Position numbers and translations under genes: made by a program. DNA of 64,000 bases from assembly GCA_905221605.1 (NCBI GenBank), contig CAJNDS010000379.1:12501-76500 (forward strand), read 5' to 3'. The notes beneath the pieces are model-generated. The model worked only from the letters and a program-made list of their open reading frames with translations, did not search any database and was not told where the DNA came from. Each line of letters opens with the position of its first letter. Position 1 is the stretch's first letter. The DNA is from Symbiodinium natans. Taxonomy: Eukaryota; Sar; Dinophyceae; Suessiales; Symbiodiniaceae. This document shows positions 47,316 through 55,914 of the stretch, piece after piece.

Positions 47316-50171
47316 GGCTCAAGTCTCGGCTCAACCCCGGTGGGGTGCGCAGGTAGTGAGCTGTTCGGTGGCCTGGAGGCTGTACCTAAGGGTGGGCTCC
47401 AACAGGACTCAAACCGAAACCACTGTGTTTGCTCGGTAGTTCTGCCAGCCACATAGCTGCCTGTGTACGGCCTCGCCGAGTGCTGAGGGAACTTTCGACC
47501 TCGCTGCTGAGGGTGTTGTCGGCCTCGCATAAGCTGAGGATTGTGGAAAGTCTTCGGCCTCGCTCGGAGGGACAACATAGTTCGGCCTCACCACGGTTGA
47601 GGGAAACACCTCCTGGAACTGAGGTGCAAGAAGATAGCAGACCTGTGCGAGCGAAGAGGGTTCCGAGGCCTTAACTTCCTTTGTTGGAACAGGGCCCCGT
47701 CTCAACCGCAGATTTCCGCTCGTGGGCTATCGGCGACCAGAGTGGCCGTCCACAGTGCCCTGGACAGTGTGCCACACGCCAAAGAGACTTGCTGCAAGGC
47801 AGACGGAGAGCGACGGACCATGCCGGCAATTGCGTGCTGTGTATTTGCATGGTCACACCAGGGGCGTCGTGAAGGGCTTTTCCTGGAACTGTCGCAGTCA
47901 TATCGTATCCACTTTGTCCGTCGCACCAGGAGAGGCAACATAGCCTGGGGCAGCTGTGGGAATTGGAATGTCCAAAGAAGCCTGAATGCAGCTAACCTCC
48001 ACCTGCAGCTCCGGGATTTCCGATGCTGTGAGGATGCGAGGCTTTGGAACATCGATTTCTATGTCGATCCCACAAACCCATCCCTGATGATTGATGGCAG
48101 CGGACGTGAAATCAGGTACCTGGGTAGGCTGGTGATTATGGTGTATGGCCCTGATGTGTCGAGAAGGATGCTGGCCTTGTCGGAAGATGATGAGGAATGG
48201 ATGCTCCTTTGAGGTGATGAAACGTCGCCGGCCAGTAACCAGGCAAGTGGAAGTGGATTGAATTGCGAGCACAGCCTCGCCATTAAGGGCCATGTGAGGG
48301 CAAACCCGAATGCAGGCTTAGCTTGCCGGAATGAGGGTGATCAACATACCCTCGCAGCACAATGCTTTCAGAACCCGTGAAACCAGCGGAGATGCCATGT
48401 GAGGCTATGCAAGGGCAGTTTCGGCCTCGCTATGCTGGAGTAAAGGTTCGGCCTCGCCTCGGCTGAGGGAATGGATGGTTCGGCCTCGCCAAGGCTGAGG
48501 GAACAACAGAAGGGTTGCGAAAACGCCTCGCTGATGAAGAAGGTGCATGATGTTCCGGCCTCGCATCAGCTGAGGGAAGAATGATGGAATGGGCAGGCCG
48601 GGCACTTATTGGTCTGCCGGAATTGAGTCTGGGAGACTCTGGAAGCACTGCATGCAGCTTGGACGGCTGATGCTACTGGGCGCAAAGCGGTAAAGCAGCT
48701 TGAAGCATAGACTCCGCGGTGCCGGTGTGTCGGAGCAATTGATAGGTACAACCGCAGCCCAGCAGTGCTCAATCAAACAATGCAACATTCGGCCTCGACT
48801 TTGGTCTGAGGGAATGTGAGCTATAAAGAGCAAACTCCAGAATATGGATGAGGGACACTGGCCAGGCATGGAGGCCAGCAAAGGGCAGGTACCAGCATTG
48901 CACTGGAGAAGCCTCGAGTCCCAATGGCAGTGAACTTTGTGGTGAGGAATACGTCGACTGGTAAGTAAGTGCGAGAAAGCCAGGGCGATTCTGGGGAGAA
49001 CAGCAAGGCACGGTTAGTAAGTGCGAGAACACCGGAGCTGCTGAGAACCCTGGATTAGCCGGGACGTACTCCGTGGAGGATTCGTTGTCACTGCTTTCAG
49101 AAATGCCCACAAGGACCAAGCATGCAGCTAACCCGTGGTCGCAGAGTGGGCCTCACTTCGGTTGAGGGTAATCGACTCCCAAGTGAGAGTATGGAGTTTT
49201 GGTGGCAAACAAGAGAGCCAGCCGACTGTCTTTGGAACAATGGCTACGGCTGGATTGGAGAATGTCAAGTCTCACAATGGATAGCGGCCTCGTACATAAT
49301 ATCCTCACAGGCAGGGTGGGTTTGACCTGGTAGTCGGCACCTTGCCCGGCCCCCTGTCAGGCGCCTGTACCGGCCACCTGTTGAAGGTGTGTGGCGTGGG
49401 GTCACCGGTGCGTAGCGGCGATTTCGGTCGCTTAGCGTCCTCCAGCCTAAAAAGGGGTATGTTTGGGCAGGTACTTCACCTGTTCCTCCTGCTTGGCTCG
49501 TGTTGGAGATGTGTGAATCGAGGGCATGGATCCGTCAAGGTGAGATGACGAGAAAGTGCAGAATTGGGCCTCAATCAATATGGAACGGTCTATGGGGATT
49601 GACCACCCCGCTGGTAGAGGGATAGCGGCCTCTGAGAATCGGAGGGCATGGATCACCTCCCGGCAAAAGCCACAGGAAGTATGCCCTGTGCATGCAAGAG
49701 GCAGCCACCGTAACCAGAGTCCATGAAGCCTCGGGCCATGACCTGGTTTGAAGACATGTCCGGCCTCACTACGGTTGAGGGGTGTGGATGGAAGCACTCA
49801 GGACATGCAATGAGACTCGTAGAACGAGCATCTGGGTCTACAGGAATTGACCTCCATTCGGTTGAGGGATAGCGGCCTCCACGAACGAGGGCATGGATCA
49901 CCTCCCGAATAGACAACACAGAGAATGTGCAAGCATACAGGCAATTTGCCTTGGCCAAAGTCTTCAAGCCAATGGCAACGACTTGGTCAAAACGACATTC
50001 CGGCCTCACTTCGGTTGAGGGTAGCGGTACGTCAAAACCGAGGACAAGGAATGAGAGGGGGAACTTACCGGCAGTTTCACCCCACAGTTTTAGTAAGCTT
50101 TTGTTTCACTTGAACCCACAGCCCCTTCGGGTGGCTACGCCTCGCAGCGTGCAGACGAAAATGTTCGACCT
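47301..50171. mobile_element. 2.84-kb insert in the 3' LTR, flanked by 15-bp duplication
   Basis: GAAAATGTTCGACCT is present at 47301-47315 and 50157-50171, with the insert 47316-50156 between. A direct repeat of this length is typical of target-primed insertion (LINE-like) but tandem or recombination origins are possible. There is no long ORF, poly-A or LTR. The insert carries about 14 short hairpin motifs GGCCTCRC...GYTGAGGG. Confidence 0.65.
47469..50025 (+). repeat. Dispersed array of GGCCTCRC...GYTGAGGG hairpins
   Basis: Copies start near 47469, 47500, 47521, 47556, 47584, 48423, 48450, 48482, 48557, 48791, 49149, 49762, 49849 and 50002. The best form is GGCCTCACTTCGGTTGAGGG, in which CCTCAC pairs with GTTGAGG (one bulged T) around a TTCG loop closed by C-G, the classic stable tetraloop if transcribed. 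Many are framed by TTC at the start and AA after the stem. Confidence 0.75.
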
Positions 50172-50488
50172 CAGGTACGCCCCTCAGCCTCGTCGAGTTG
50201 TGCTTGCCTCCTTGGTTGCAGTCGTTCGTGGGATTTCGTGTCGTCACGTCGCATGCTCATGATGCTCGCGAACTGGGTTGTGGCAGGCAGCCTCAAAGCT
50301 TGATGCAAACACGTGCAAATGTCTTTGACAGCTCCGCGGCTGTTGTCATGTTAAATGACGAGGAATGCAGTTTGGCATTGCAAACTAACGTGGGCTTTGG
50401 CTCAAGGCCTCAAGCCCCCACAACGAGTGAGAAACCGAAAGCTGCGGAAGCTGCGCTGCGCTGTGTTTTTGGTTTGCTGCCTTTTACA
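50154..50488 (+). repeat. 3' LTR of element 2 (full copy)
   Basis: Matches 43442-43776, except GACG for TGTG at the start and one internal base. The altered start fits its being the far side of the insertion. Confidence 0.92.
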
Positions 50489-50568
50489 TAAACCCTAAAC
50501 CCTAAACCCAAACGCTAAACCCTAAACCCTAAACCCTATCCCGAACCCTAAACCCTGTTTCTCTAACC

Positions 50569-50617
50569 TCAGGCCACCTTCTCGTGCTCTTCGAGCTGCT
50601 CAACAATGGTCTTCCGC
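50569..50617 (-). CDS. Terminal exon, 15 codons plus TGA
   Basis: Acceptor GCGCAACCCAG| is followed by one base, then RKTIVEQLEEHEKVA and TGA at 50569-50571. Strong GC-ending codons, helical acidic/basic composition. It marks the end of the gene whose other exons lie at 51.4-54.5 kb. Confidence 0.65.
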
Positions 50618-50807
50618 CTGGGTTGCGCAGGAAAACCAAACAAAGAACAGCTTTATGGATAGGATGTAGGGTTTAGGGTTTAGGGTTTAGGGCATGTGCC
50701 TAGACCTAAAACTCTGCTGCACCTTCACCCAAAACCATAAGCCCCATAAACTCTAAACCTTAAAATCTAAACCCTAAACCCTAAACCCCAAACCCTAAAC
50801 CCTAAAC

Positions 50808-50889
50808 TCTGAGCCCTAAAGGGGCTCAGTGTCCAGGTCGCAGCTTCTTGTAAGACCGTGAAGACTTGAAATAGGTTGGGTCTAAGCTT
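50808..50889 (-). CDS. Candidate exon, two possible frames
   Basis: Acceptor CGAAGCCCAG| is followed in phase 0 by KLRPNLFQVFTVLQEAATW and TLS. A second frame (LLDSKPRSLDPTYFKSSRS...) is open to a stop over the same bases. The frame cannot be chosen by eye. Confidence 0.4.
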
Positions 50890-51432
50890 CTGGGCTTCGA
50901 GTCCAGCAGGTCTAGGGTTTAGGGTTTAGGGTTTAGGGTGACCCAGGAGGAACCTAGGACTAACAAGGGTGCCCTGTTTGGCTTTTCGGGGGATGATAAG
51001 GGAACCCCAACCCTAAAAAAAGGGACAAAAATTAGCACTGCCTCTTTGTGTGCGTGGGGGCCCCAAATAAACCCTAAACCCGAAAACCTAAACCGCAGTG
51101 GCCCTGACAAGCTTTTCACCCTTCAAACCTGGCATCCCCGAAGCCCGAAACCCTCAACTCTAGAGCCCGAAAGCCCGAAAGCCCGAAAGCCCGAAACCCC
51201 AAAACCCAACACACCTGTCAAGCTCAAACTCCGACCCCCCTGCTTGGAGGTTCAGGGTACTTACAACCCCAATTCTGACGGTACTTATAAGCCCCCTATG
51301 TCCCCTAAGTCCTCGAAGTAAGGTAAAAGTAGACTTACAATTGGGGTTATAAGTAAGGGCTTGCGGTGTGGGACTTGGGCTTTTTTAGAGTACAATCCCT
51401 GAACCCTAAACCCCAAACCCTAAACCCTAAAC

Positions 51433-51535
51433 TTTGGCATGCGGCTTTGTTCCCTCCGTCACGGGAGAAACGTCCTCGAGGTCGACCTCACCGTTCTGAT
51501 TGACCTCGGTCTTCAGAACGCATGTGAAGCACTCC
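51433..51535 (-). CDS. Exon, 34 codons, ending at a telomere-repeat donor
   Basis: Acceptor CTCACCTTCAG| is followed by one base, then ECFTCVLKTEVNQNGEVDL and EDVSPVTEGTKPHAK, ending AAA|GTTTAGGG. Coding bias is strong. On the plus strand it is bracketed by CCCTAAA (left) and TTTAGGG (right). Confidence 0.7.
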
Positions 51536-51931
51536 CTGAAGGTGAGTTTGGGGTTTAGGGTTTAGGGTTTGGGGTTTAGGGTTTAGGGTTTAGGGTTTAG
51601 GGTTTACCTACTGGCTAGTAGCAGGGAATGAGGGAATTCGGTAACTTATTTCCCCTTCTTTCTACCCTTTAAGGGTTTATGAAGGGTACCAAGTTCCTTT
51701 ATTTGCTAAGAACCAGGAGGGACCATGTGCCCTACCTGAAGGTGGAATTAAGGGCTTAGGGCTTGGGGTTTAGGGCTGCGTGGCTGGCTTAGATATGCAG
51801 ATATGCAGTTGCATTGTAAACTATAGCTCCTGGATCTTTCGGCCGAAACAGGCCTGGCGATGGTTATGTTCTGGTTGATGCATAAGTAAGCAAGAGGAGT
51901 CTGTGCTAGGGCTTAGGTTCAGGAATCTTCG

Positions 51932-51996
51932 TTACGAGGGGCTTTCGTCAGTGTTTCGAGGTTGCGCAAGGACAAGGATTCGAATTACAGCTTGAA
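51932..51996 (-). CDS. Candidate terminal exon
   Basis: An excellent acceptor, CTCTCTTCCCTCAG|, is followed by two bases, then QAVIRILVLAQPRNTDESPS and TAA. The surrounding 51.78-52.06 kb lacks heptamers. The relation to the gene ending at 50569 is unclear. Confidence 0.45.
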
Positions 51997-52094
51997 CTGA
52001 GGGAAGAGAGCCCACAATGACCCAATGCTCCATGCAAGCACCGTATTTGGGGGTTCAGAGGTACATGTTAAACCCTAAACCCTAAACCCTAAAC

Positions 52095-52165
52095 CCCCAC
52101 TGTCTTGCGAGCGGCTTCGTTGCCTGCTGCGTCTTCCTCGTCCTCGGGAGCATTCCCGCTCTCTC
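52095..52165 (-). CDS. Exon, acidic, ending at a telomere-repeat donor
   Basis: Acceptor CTGCATGAG| is followed by two bases, then ESGNAPEDEEDAAGNEAAR and KTVG, ending GG|GTTTAGGG in phase 0. Confidence 0.6.
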
Positions 52166-52317
52166 CTCATGCAGGGGAAAATGTGCGTTTGGAGGGTTCA
52201 GAAGTATTGAGCAACCCACCCTAAACCCTAAACCCTAAACCCTAAACCCTAAACCCTAAACCCTAAAACCTAAAGCCTAAAGGCTAAAGCCTAAAGCCTA
52301 AGCCCTAAGCCCTAAAC

Positions 52318-52358
52318 CCTATCGCTAGAGCTCCCAAAAGAGAGTCCTAGCTGCTCTT
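52318..52358 (-). CDS. Small exon between heptamer acceptor and donor
   Basis: Acceptor CGCTTTAG| and donor AGG|GTTTAGGG bound EEQLGLSFGSSSDR-type codons (13 codons plus two bases). Both splice sites fall in telomere-like sequence. Confidence 0.5.
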
Positions 52359-53039
52359 CTAAAGCGGTTTTAGGGTTTAGGGTTTAGGGTTTGACAAAGA
52401 GAGCCGGGTTTCTCCATTCCTAGGTTTAGGGTTTAGGACTGCCGGGGTTTCAGAGAAATTGCAATTGAGGGTTTGCGGTTTAGCATGTATCTGGGCTTGG
52501 TACCGGGGGCCGGTGAGGTTTAGGGTTTAGGGTTTACAGCCATTGTAGAGGGTTAGTGTCCGTAGTTTTGTCGGTTTCTTTCTTTTGCTTTTGAATGAAA
52601 TTTCCTTCGTGATGGCTTTCTAGTAGAGGCCTTGCCCAAACGAAAGTCTTGAACGAAAGGTTTTGAGCGAAAGGTTTTGAACGAAAGTTTCGGTTTGGGC
52701 TTTTGGTGCCCTGAAGTCCTATCCTAATCCCTAAACGCTAAACCCTAGACCCGTAATCCACCCTAAACCCTAAACCCTAAACCCTAAACCCTAGACCCTA
52801 AACCCTAAACCCTAAACCCTAAATTATCTCTTGAAGCCTTTCGGCCTTTTGGGCTCTTCGAAGGATTATTTTCGTACATCGAAATTGCAGGCTCTGAGAA
52901 ATTGAAGGATTTTGTAGCCCCTTGAAATCGCAAGTTCTCAGTGAATCACGTGCAATTTCTACTTATCCTGGCCTTGAGGGTTTAGGGCTTTGGGGTTTGG
53001 GGTGTACTAACCCTAAACCCCAAACCCTAAACCCTAAAC

Positions 53040-53123
53040 CCAAAATCATTCTCAACTGAGGGCTTGCCCAAGACATTGAGGCATCGGTCCTTGAAGAACC
53101 GCCACTTGTGCTCGCAGGTGCTC
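53040..53123 (-). CDS. Exon, Cys/aromatic-rich, telomere-repeat donor
   Basis: Acceptor CACTAAAAG| is followed by one base, then STCEHKWRFFKDRCLNVLG and KPSVENDF, ending GG|GTTTAGGG. Strong coding bias. Confidence 0.65.
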
Positions 53124-53348
53124 CTTTTAGTGATCCGAGCTCTTCGGCTTGGATCTTTGGGTTTAGGGTTTAGGGTTTAGGGTTTAGGGTTTAGGGTTTA
53201 GGCCTTGGAGTTCATGGAGTTCATGGAGTTGGGGAGCTGTCGTTGAGATCCGGGTGTTGTGGGCTTGAAGGTTGTGGTTGAGGGCTTACGGCCCAGCTAA
53301 CCCAAACCCTAAACCCTAAACCCAAACCCTAAACCCTAAACCCTAAAC

Positions 53349-53412
53349 CTGGTGCCATCCCTGCCTCAGATTTGAGGAAGGCTGTCTCCTTTCTTACAGT
53401 GTGGAAGGCGGG
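53349..53412 (-). CDS. Exon, 21 codons, telomere-repeat donor
   Basis: Acceptor GGAATTCCAG| is followed in phase 0 by PAFHTVRKETAFLKSEAGM and AP, ending CAG|GTTTAGGG. Confidence 0.6.
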
Positions 53413-54209
53413 CTGGAATTCCAGTACTGTCAAGCTTGAACCCGAAACCCGAAACCCTAAACCCTAACCGGCCTAAACCCTAAACCTTAAACCCTAAACC
53501 CTAAACCCTAAACCCTAAACAAACCCTAAGCCAACTGTAGCAGCAAGTGGGGGTGCATGTCTGGGCATGGCGACTGGCGGGCTTCCCGTTTACTGGCACC
53601 TCTTTCTCTCCAAGAGTGGACTATACTCTTGGCTGGATTAAACTTTCAGCTGCCTTAATAAGAAACCCGGTAAACCTAAAAAAGGTAAGGATCTAAAGTT
53701 ACAGTAAAGTACCACAAAGTACTGAACTTGGAACCCTAGCAAAAATGCAAAATTTTAGTGGTTTCTTAGGACTTAAAGTGCCCCAAATGTTAAACGAATG
53801 TTTCCAGGTATCCCTAAGTGGAAGGGCTGAACCCCTAAGCCATGAGCGAGCCATGAATGAACCCCTTAAACCCCTTAAAAAACCCCTAAAAACCCCCTCA
53901 AATCCCTTAAACCCCTTCAACCTCTTCAACCCCTTAAACGCCTGAAGCCCTCTCAAGCCCCCGGCAAATCCACCCTAGAAACCCCCTCACACCCCCATAA
54001 AGCCCTTGGCCAGTTTTACTTGGGTTCACTCTTGATCGTTTGGGTTCAGGGAACGCAAGCTTCGGGCTGGGATTGTTAGAGTTTCTCAGCCATCGGAGCC
54101 CTCAGCCCCCGAAGCCCCGAAGCCCCAAAAGACCCTAAACCCTAAACCCTAAACCCTAAAGCCTGAAGCCTGAAGCCTGAAGCCGAAAGCCTAAAGCCTG
54201 AAGCCCTAC

Positions 54210-54268
54210 TGTCCATGCCAAGTGGCTATCACAGATCTCTGTTTTTGGAGCATCGCCTGCCGCAGCGA
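54210..54268 (-). CDS. Exon, 19 codons, GT donor
   Basis: Acceptor CAACCCTCAG| and donor ACA|GTAGGGC bound two bases plus AAAGDAPKTEICDSHLAWT. Confidence 0.6.
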
Positions 54269-54410
54269 CTGAGGGTTGAGGGTGCAAAGGGATGCTCCTT
54301 TCGGGGGCCTTGTAAGGGATAGAGATTGGGGAATAGGGTTTAGGGTTTAGGGTTTAGGGGTCCAAGGTGGGCAGTGGGTAGGGCTATACCTACAGGGCCC
54401 CGGACACTAC

Positions 54411-54458
54411 CAACGCTCGCGTACGTTGCGAGGGCGAACGCGTAGGCTGCGGATGGAG
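54411..54458 (-). CDS. Candidate exon, hydrophobic
   Basis: Acceptor AGTTAAAG| and donor TTG|GTAGTGTCC bound PSAAYAFALATYASV. A second frame is also open. Confidence 0.45.
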
Positions 54459-54706
54459 CTTTAACTCCAAGACCCTATGCCCTGAGCCCTGACACCCTTA
54501 GGGGCTGAATACCAACCTTTTTTTTGTAATAGGATTATGTACAACCAAAAGTTGCTAAAGGATAACTACCCAGCCCCTAAGAACCCTAAACCCTAAACCC
54601 TAAACCCTAAACCCTAAACCCTAAACCCTAAACCCTAAGAACCCTAAACCCAAATCCATCCCTTTAGGAGCGGCCTGCAGCAGCAGTGGCAGATTCGAAG
54701 CTGAGT

Positions 54707-54821
54707 GAGGTTTCATGGGCACTTATAACTTCAATGAAAGCTGTACTTAAAAGCCCCCTAAGTCCCCTAAGGAGGTTATAAGTAGACTTATAAGGGGGGG
54801 TTAGAAGTACCCATGAGCCTC
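54707..54821. mobile_element. Degenerate MITE-like foldback, copy C
   Basis: Arms GAGGTTTCATGGGCACTTATAA and GTACCCATGAGCCTC are partly complementary, with GCCCCCTAAGTCCCCTAAGG at the centre. A further degenerate relative with the same centre lies at about 51243-51365. Confidence 0.55.
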
Positions 54822-55037
54822 CAAGTATAGGTTGAGAAGATTTGCGCAGGAGCCACAAGCACTGGATAACAGCAGGCGAGTCTCTGAACCTTCGGAAGGC
54901 TTGTAGGCCGTAACGCCTACTGAAAACCCCTAAACCCTTAGATCCCTCCTAGGATGCTCAGTAACCCAGGATTAAAAAGGGTACCCTTTTTTTCCCCAAA
55001 CAGGAACCGTTTGGGGTCCTCTCCTCAGAAAAAAAAG

Positions 55038-55560
55038 TGTCACGCGCTTGGCCAGATGGGTGTCACGCGCTTCGGGCCTGTGGTCTCCCATGGTCTCCGA
55101 TCATGAGCGCAATTGGGGCCATCGGGGCCGGGTGGTGTCACGCGCTTCGGGCCTGTGGTCTGGCATGGTCTCCGATCATGAGCACAATTGGGGCCATTGG
55201 CGCGGGGTGGCTGTCACGCGCTTCGGGCCTGACACGGTCTCCGATCATGAGCACGATTGGGGCCATTGGGGCCGGGTGGGTGTCACGCGCTTCGGGCCTG
55301 TAGTCTCCCATGGTCTCCGATCATGAGCACAATTGGGGCCATTGGGGCCGGGTGGGTGTCACGCGCTTCGGGCCTGTGGTCTCCCAATTGGCCGTTGGGG
55401 CCGGGTGGGTGTCACGCGCTTCAGCGCGCTTCGGGCCTGTGCTCTCCCATGGTCTCCGATCATGAGCACAATTGGGGCCATTGGGGCCGGGCGGGTGTTG
55501 ATCATGAGCACAATTGGGCCACGGCGGGCGGGTGTCACGCGCTTCGGGCCGTGTCACGCG
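55038..55560 (+). repeat. Minisatellite, about 70-77-bp period
   Basis: Six to seven units start TGTCACGCGCTTCGGGCCTG and continue with CATGGTCTCCGATCATGAGC and AATTGGGGCC. Unit length varies through internal deletions. It marks the right edge of the repeat-rich domain. Confidence 0.93.
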
Positions 55561-55793
55561 GTCCATGTTTCCATGGTCTCCTTAATAAATCCACTCGTGA
55601 ATGGGTTCTGATAAGGGGGGCGCGGTTGTTCTACCAGGCCTTACATGTTCACATACATGCGGTGCTATCATGTAGACCAGGGATTAGTGGTATAACATGC
55701 AATGGGAAGGTCACGGGAAATTATAAGACAATGAAAAAATGACGGCCCTTTTTTCACACAGCAAGGAAATCCGAAGCTGTGCGGGGGTGACAC

Positions 55794-55856
55794 TCAGAAA
55801 ATCGCCAAGGCCATGTTGATGATGAAGACCTTGGCAGGGTCAAGACGCCAAGCCAG
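55794..55856 (-). CDS. Terminal exon, 20 codons plus TGA
   Basis: Acceptor TTTTTTTTGCATAG| is followed in phase 0 by LAWRLDPAKVFIINMALAIF and TGA at 55794-55796. The pyrimidine tract and composition are convincing. The next coding block upstream (55878-55914) is only about 20 bases away. Confidence 0.6.
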   Translation of the reverse strand: MAWRLDPAKVFIINMALAIF

Positions 55857-55877
55857 CTATGCAAAAAAAACATGCAC

Positions 55878-55914
55878 GAGATAGATCAGCATCCAAAAAA
55901 ATCGCCAAGTACAC
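55878..55914 (-). CDS. Small exon upstream of 55794-55856
   Basis: Acceptor TTTTTAGCATTGCAG| is followed by VYLAIFLDADLS. A GC donor after the next codon (CGT|GCATG) would leave a 19-base intron. Alternatively the two blocks are mutually exclusive exons, as both have their own poly-T acceptor. Confidence 0.45.

Larger units (their letters stand above)
43437..50493 (+). mobile_element. Ty1/copia-type element 2 without RT, with target duplications
   Basis: The element is 43442-50488. The 5-bp target TAAAC is duplicated at 43437-43441 and 50489-50493, inside a CCCTAAA run. The 335-bp LTRs differ at one visible base (43663 C, 50375 G) and at the outermost four bases. It encodes gag, protease and integrase, then goes straight to a polypurine tract. 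No YVDD or RNase H motif is present on either strand. The 3' LTR is interrupted (see insert). It is non-autonomous unless RT is supplied by another element. Confidence 0.92.
380..54660. repeat. Domain of interspersed TTTAGGG/CCCTAAA telomere-like repeats
   Basis: Heptamer runs of 2 to 21 units recur every few hundred bases in both orientations, mixed with degenerate units (CCCTAAG, CCCTGAG, CCCCAAA, TTCAGGG). They stop abruptly near 54.66 kb. TTTAGGG is the plant-type telomere unit, also reported for dinoflagellates. Because the runs are internal, bidirectional and separated by unique sequence, they are interstitial and not a chromosome end. Stretches of more than 300 bases with no exon listed below hold these repeats, degenerate versions, or unique sequence in which I see no supported feature (for example 2310-2988, 12040-13960, 16640-17050, 30350-31370, 36610-37530). 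Confidence 0.95.

Noticed and set aside
380-54660. A true chromosome end
   Set aside because: Heptamer runs are short, occur in both orientations and lie between exons and transposons. No terminal array is present in the window.
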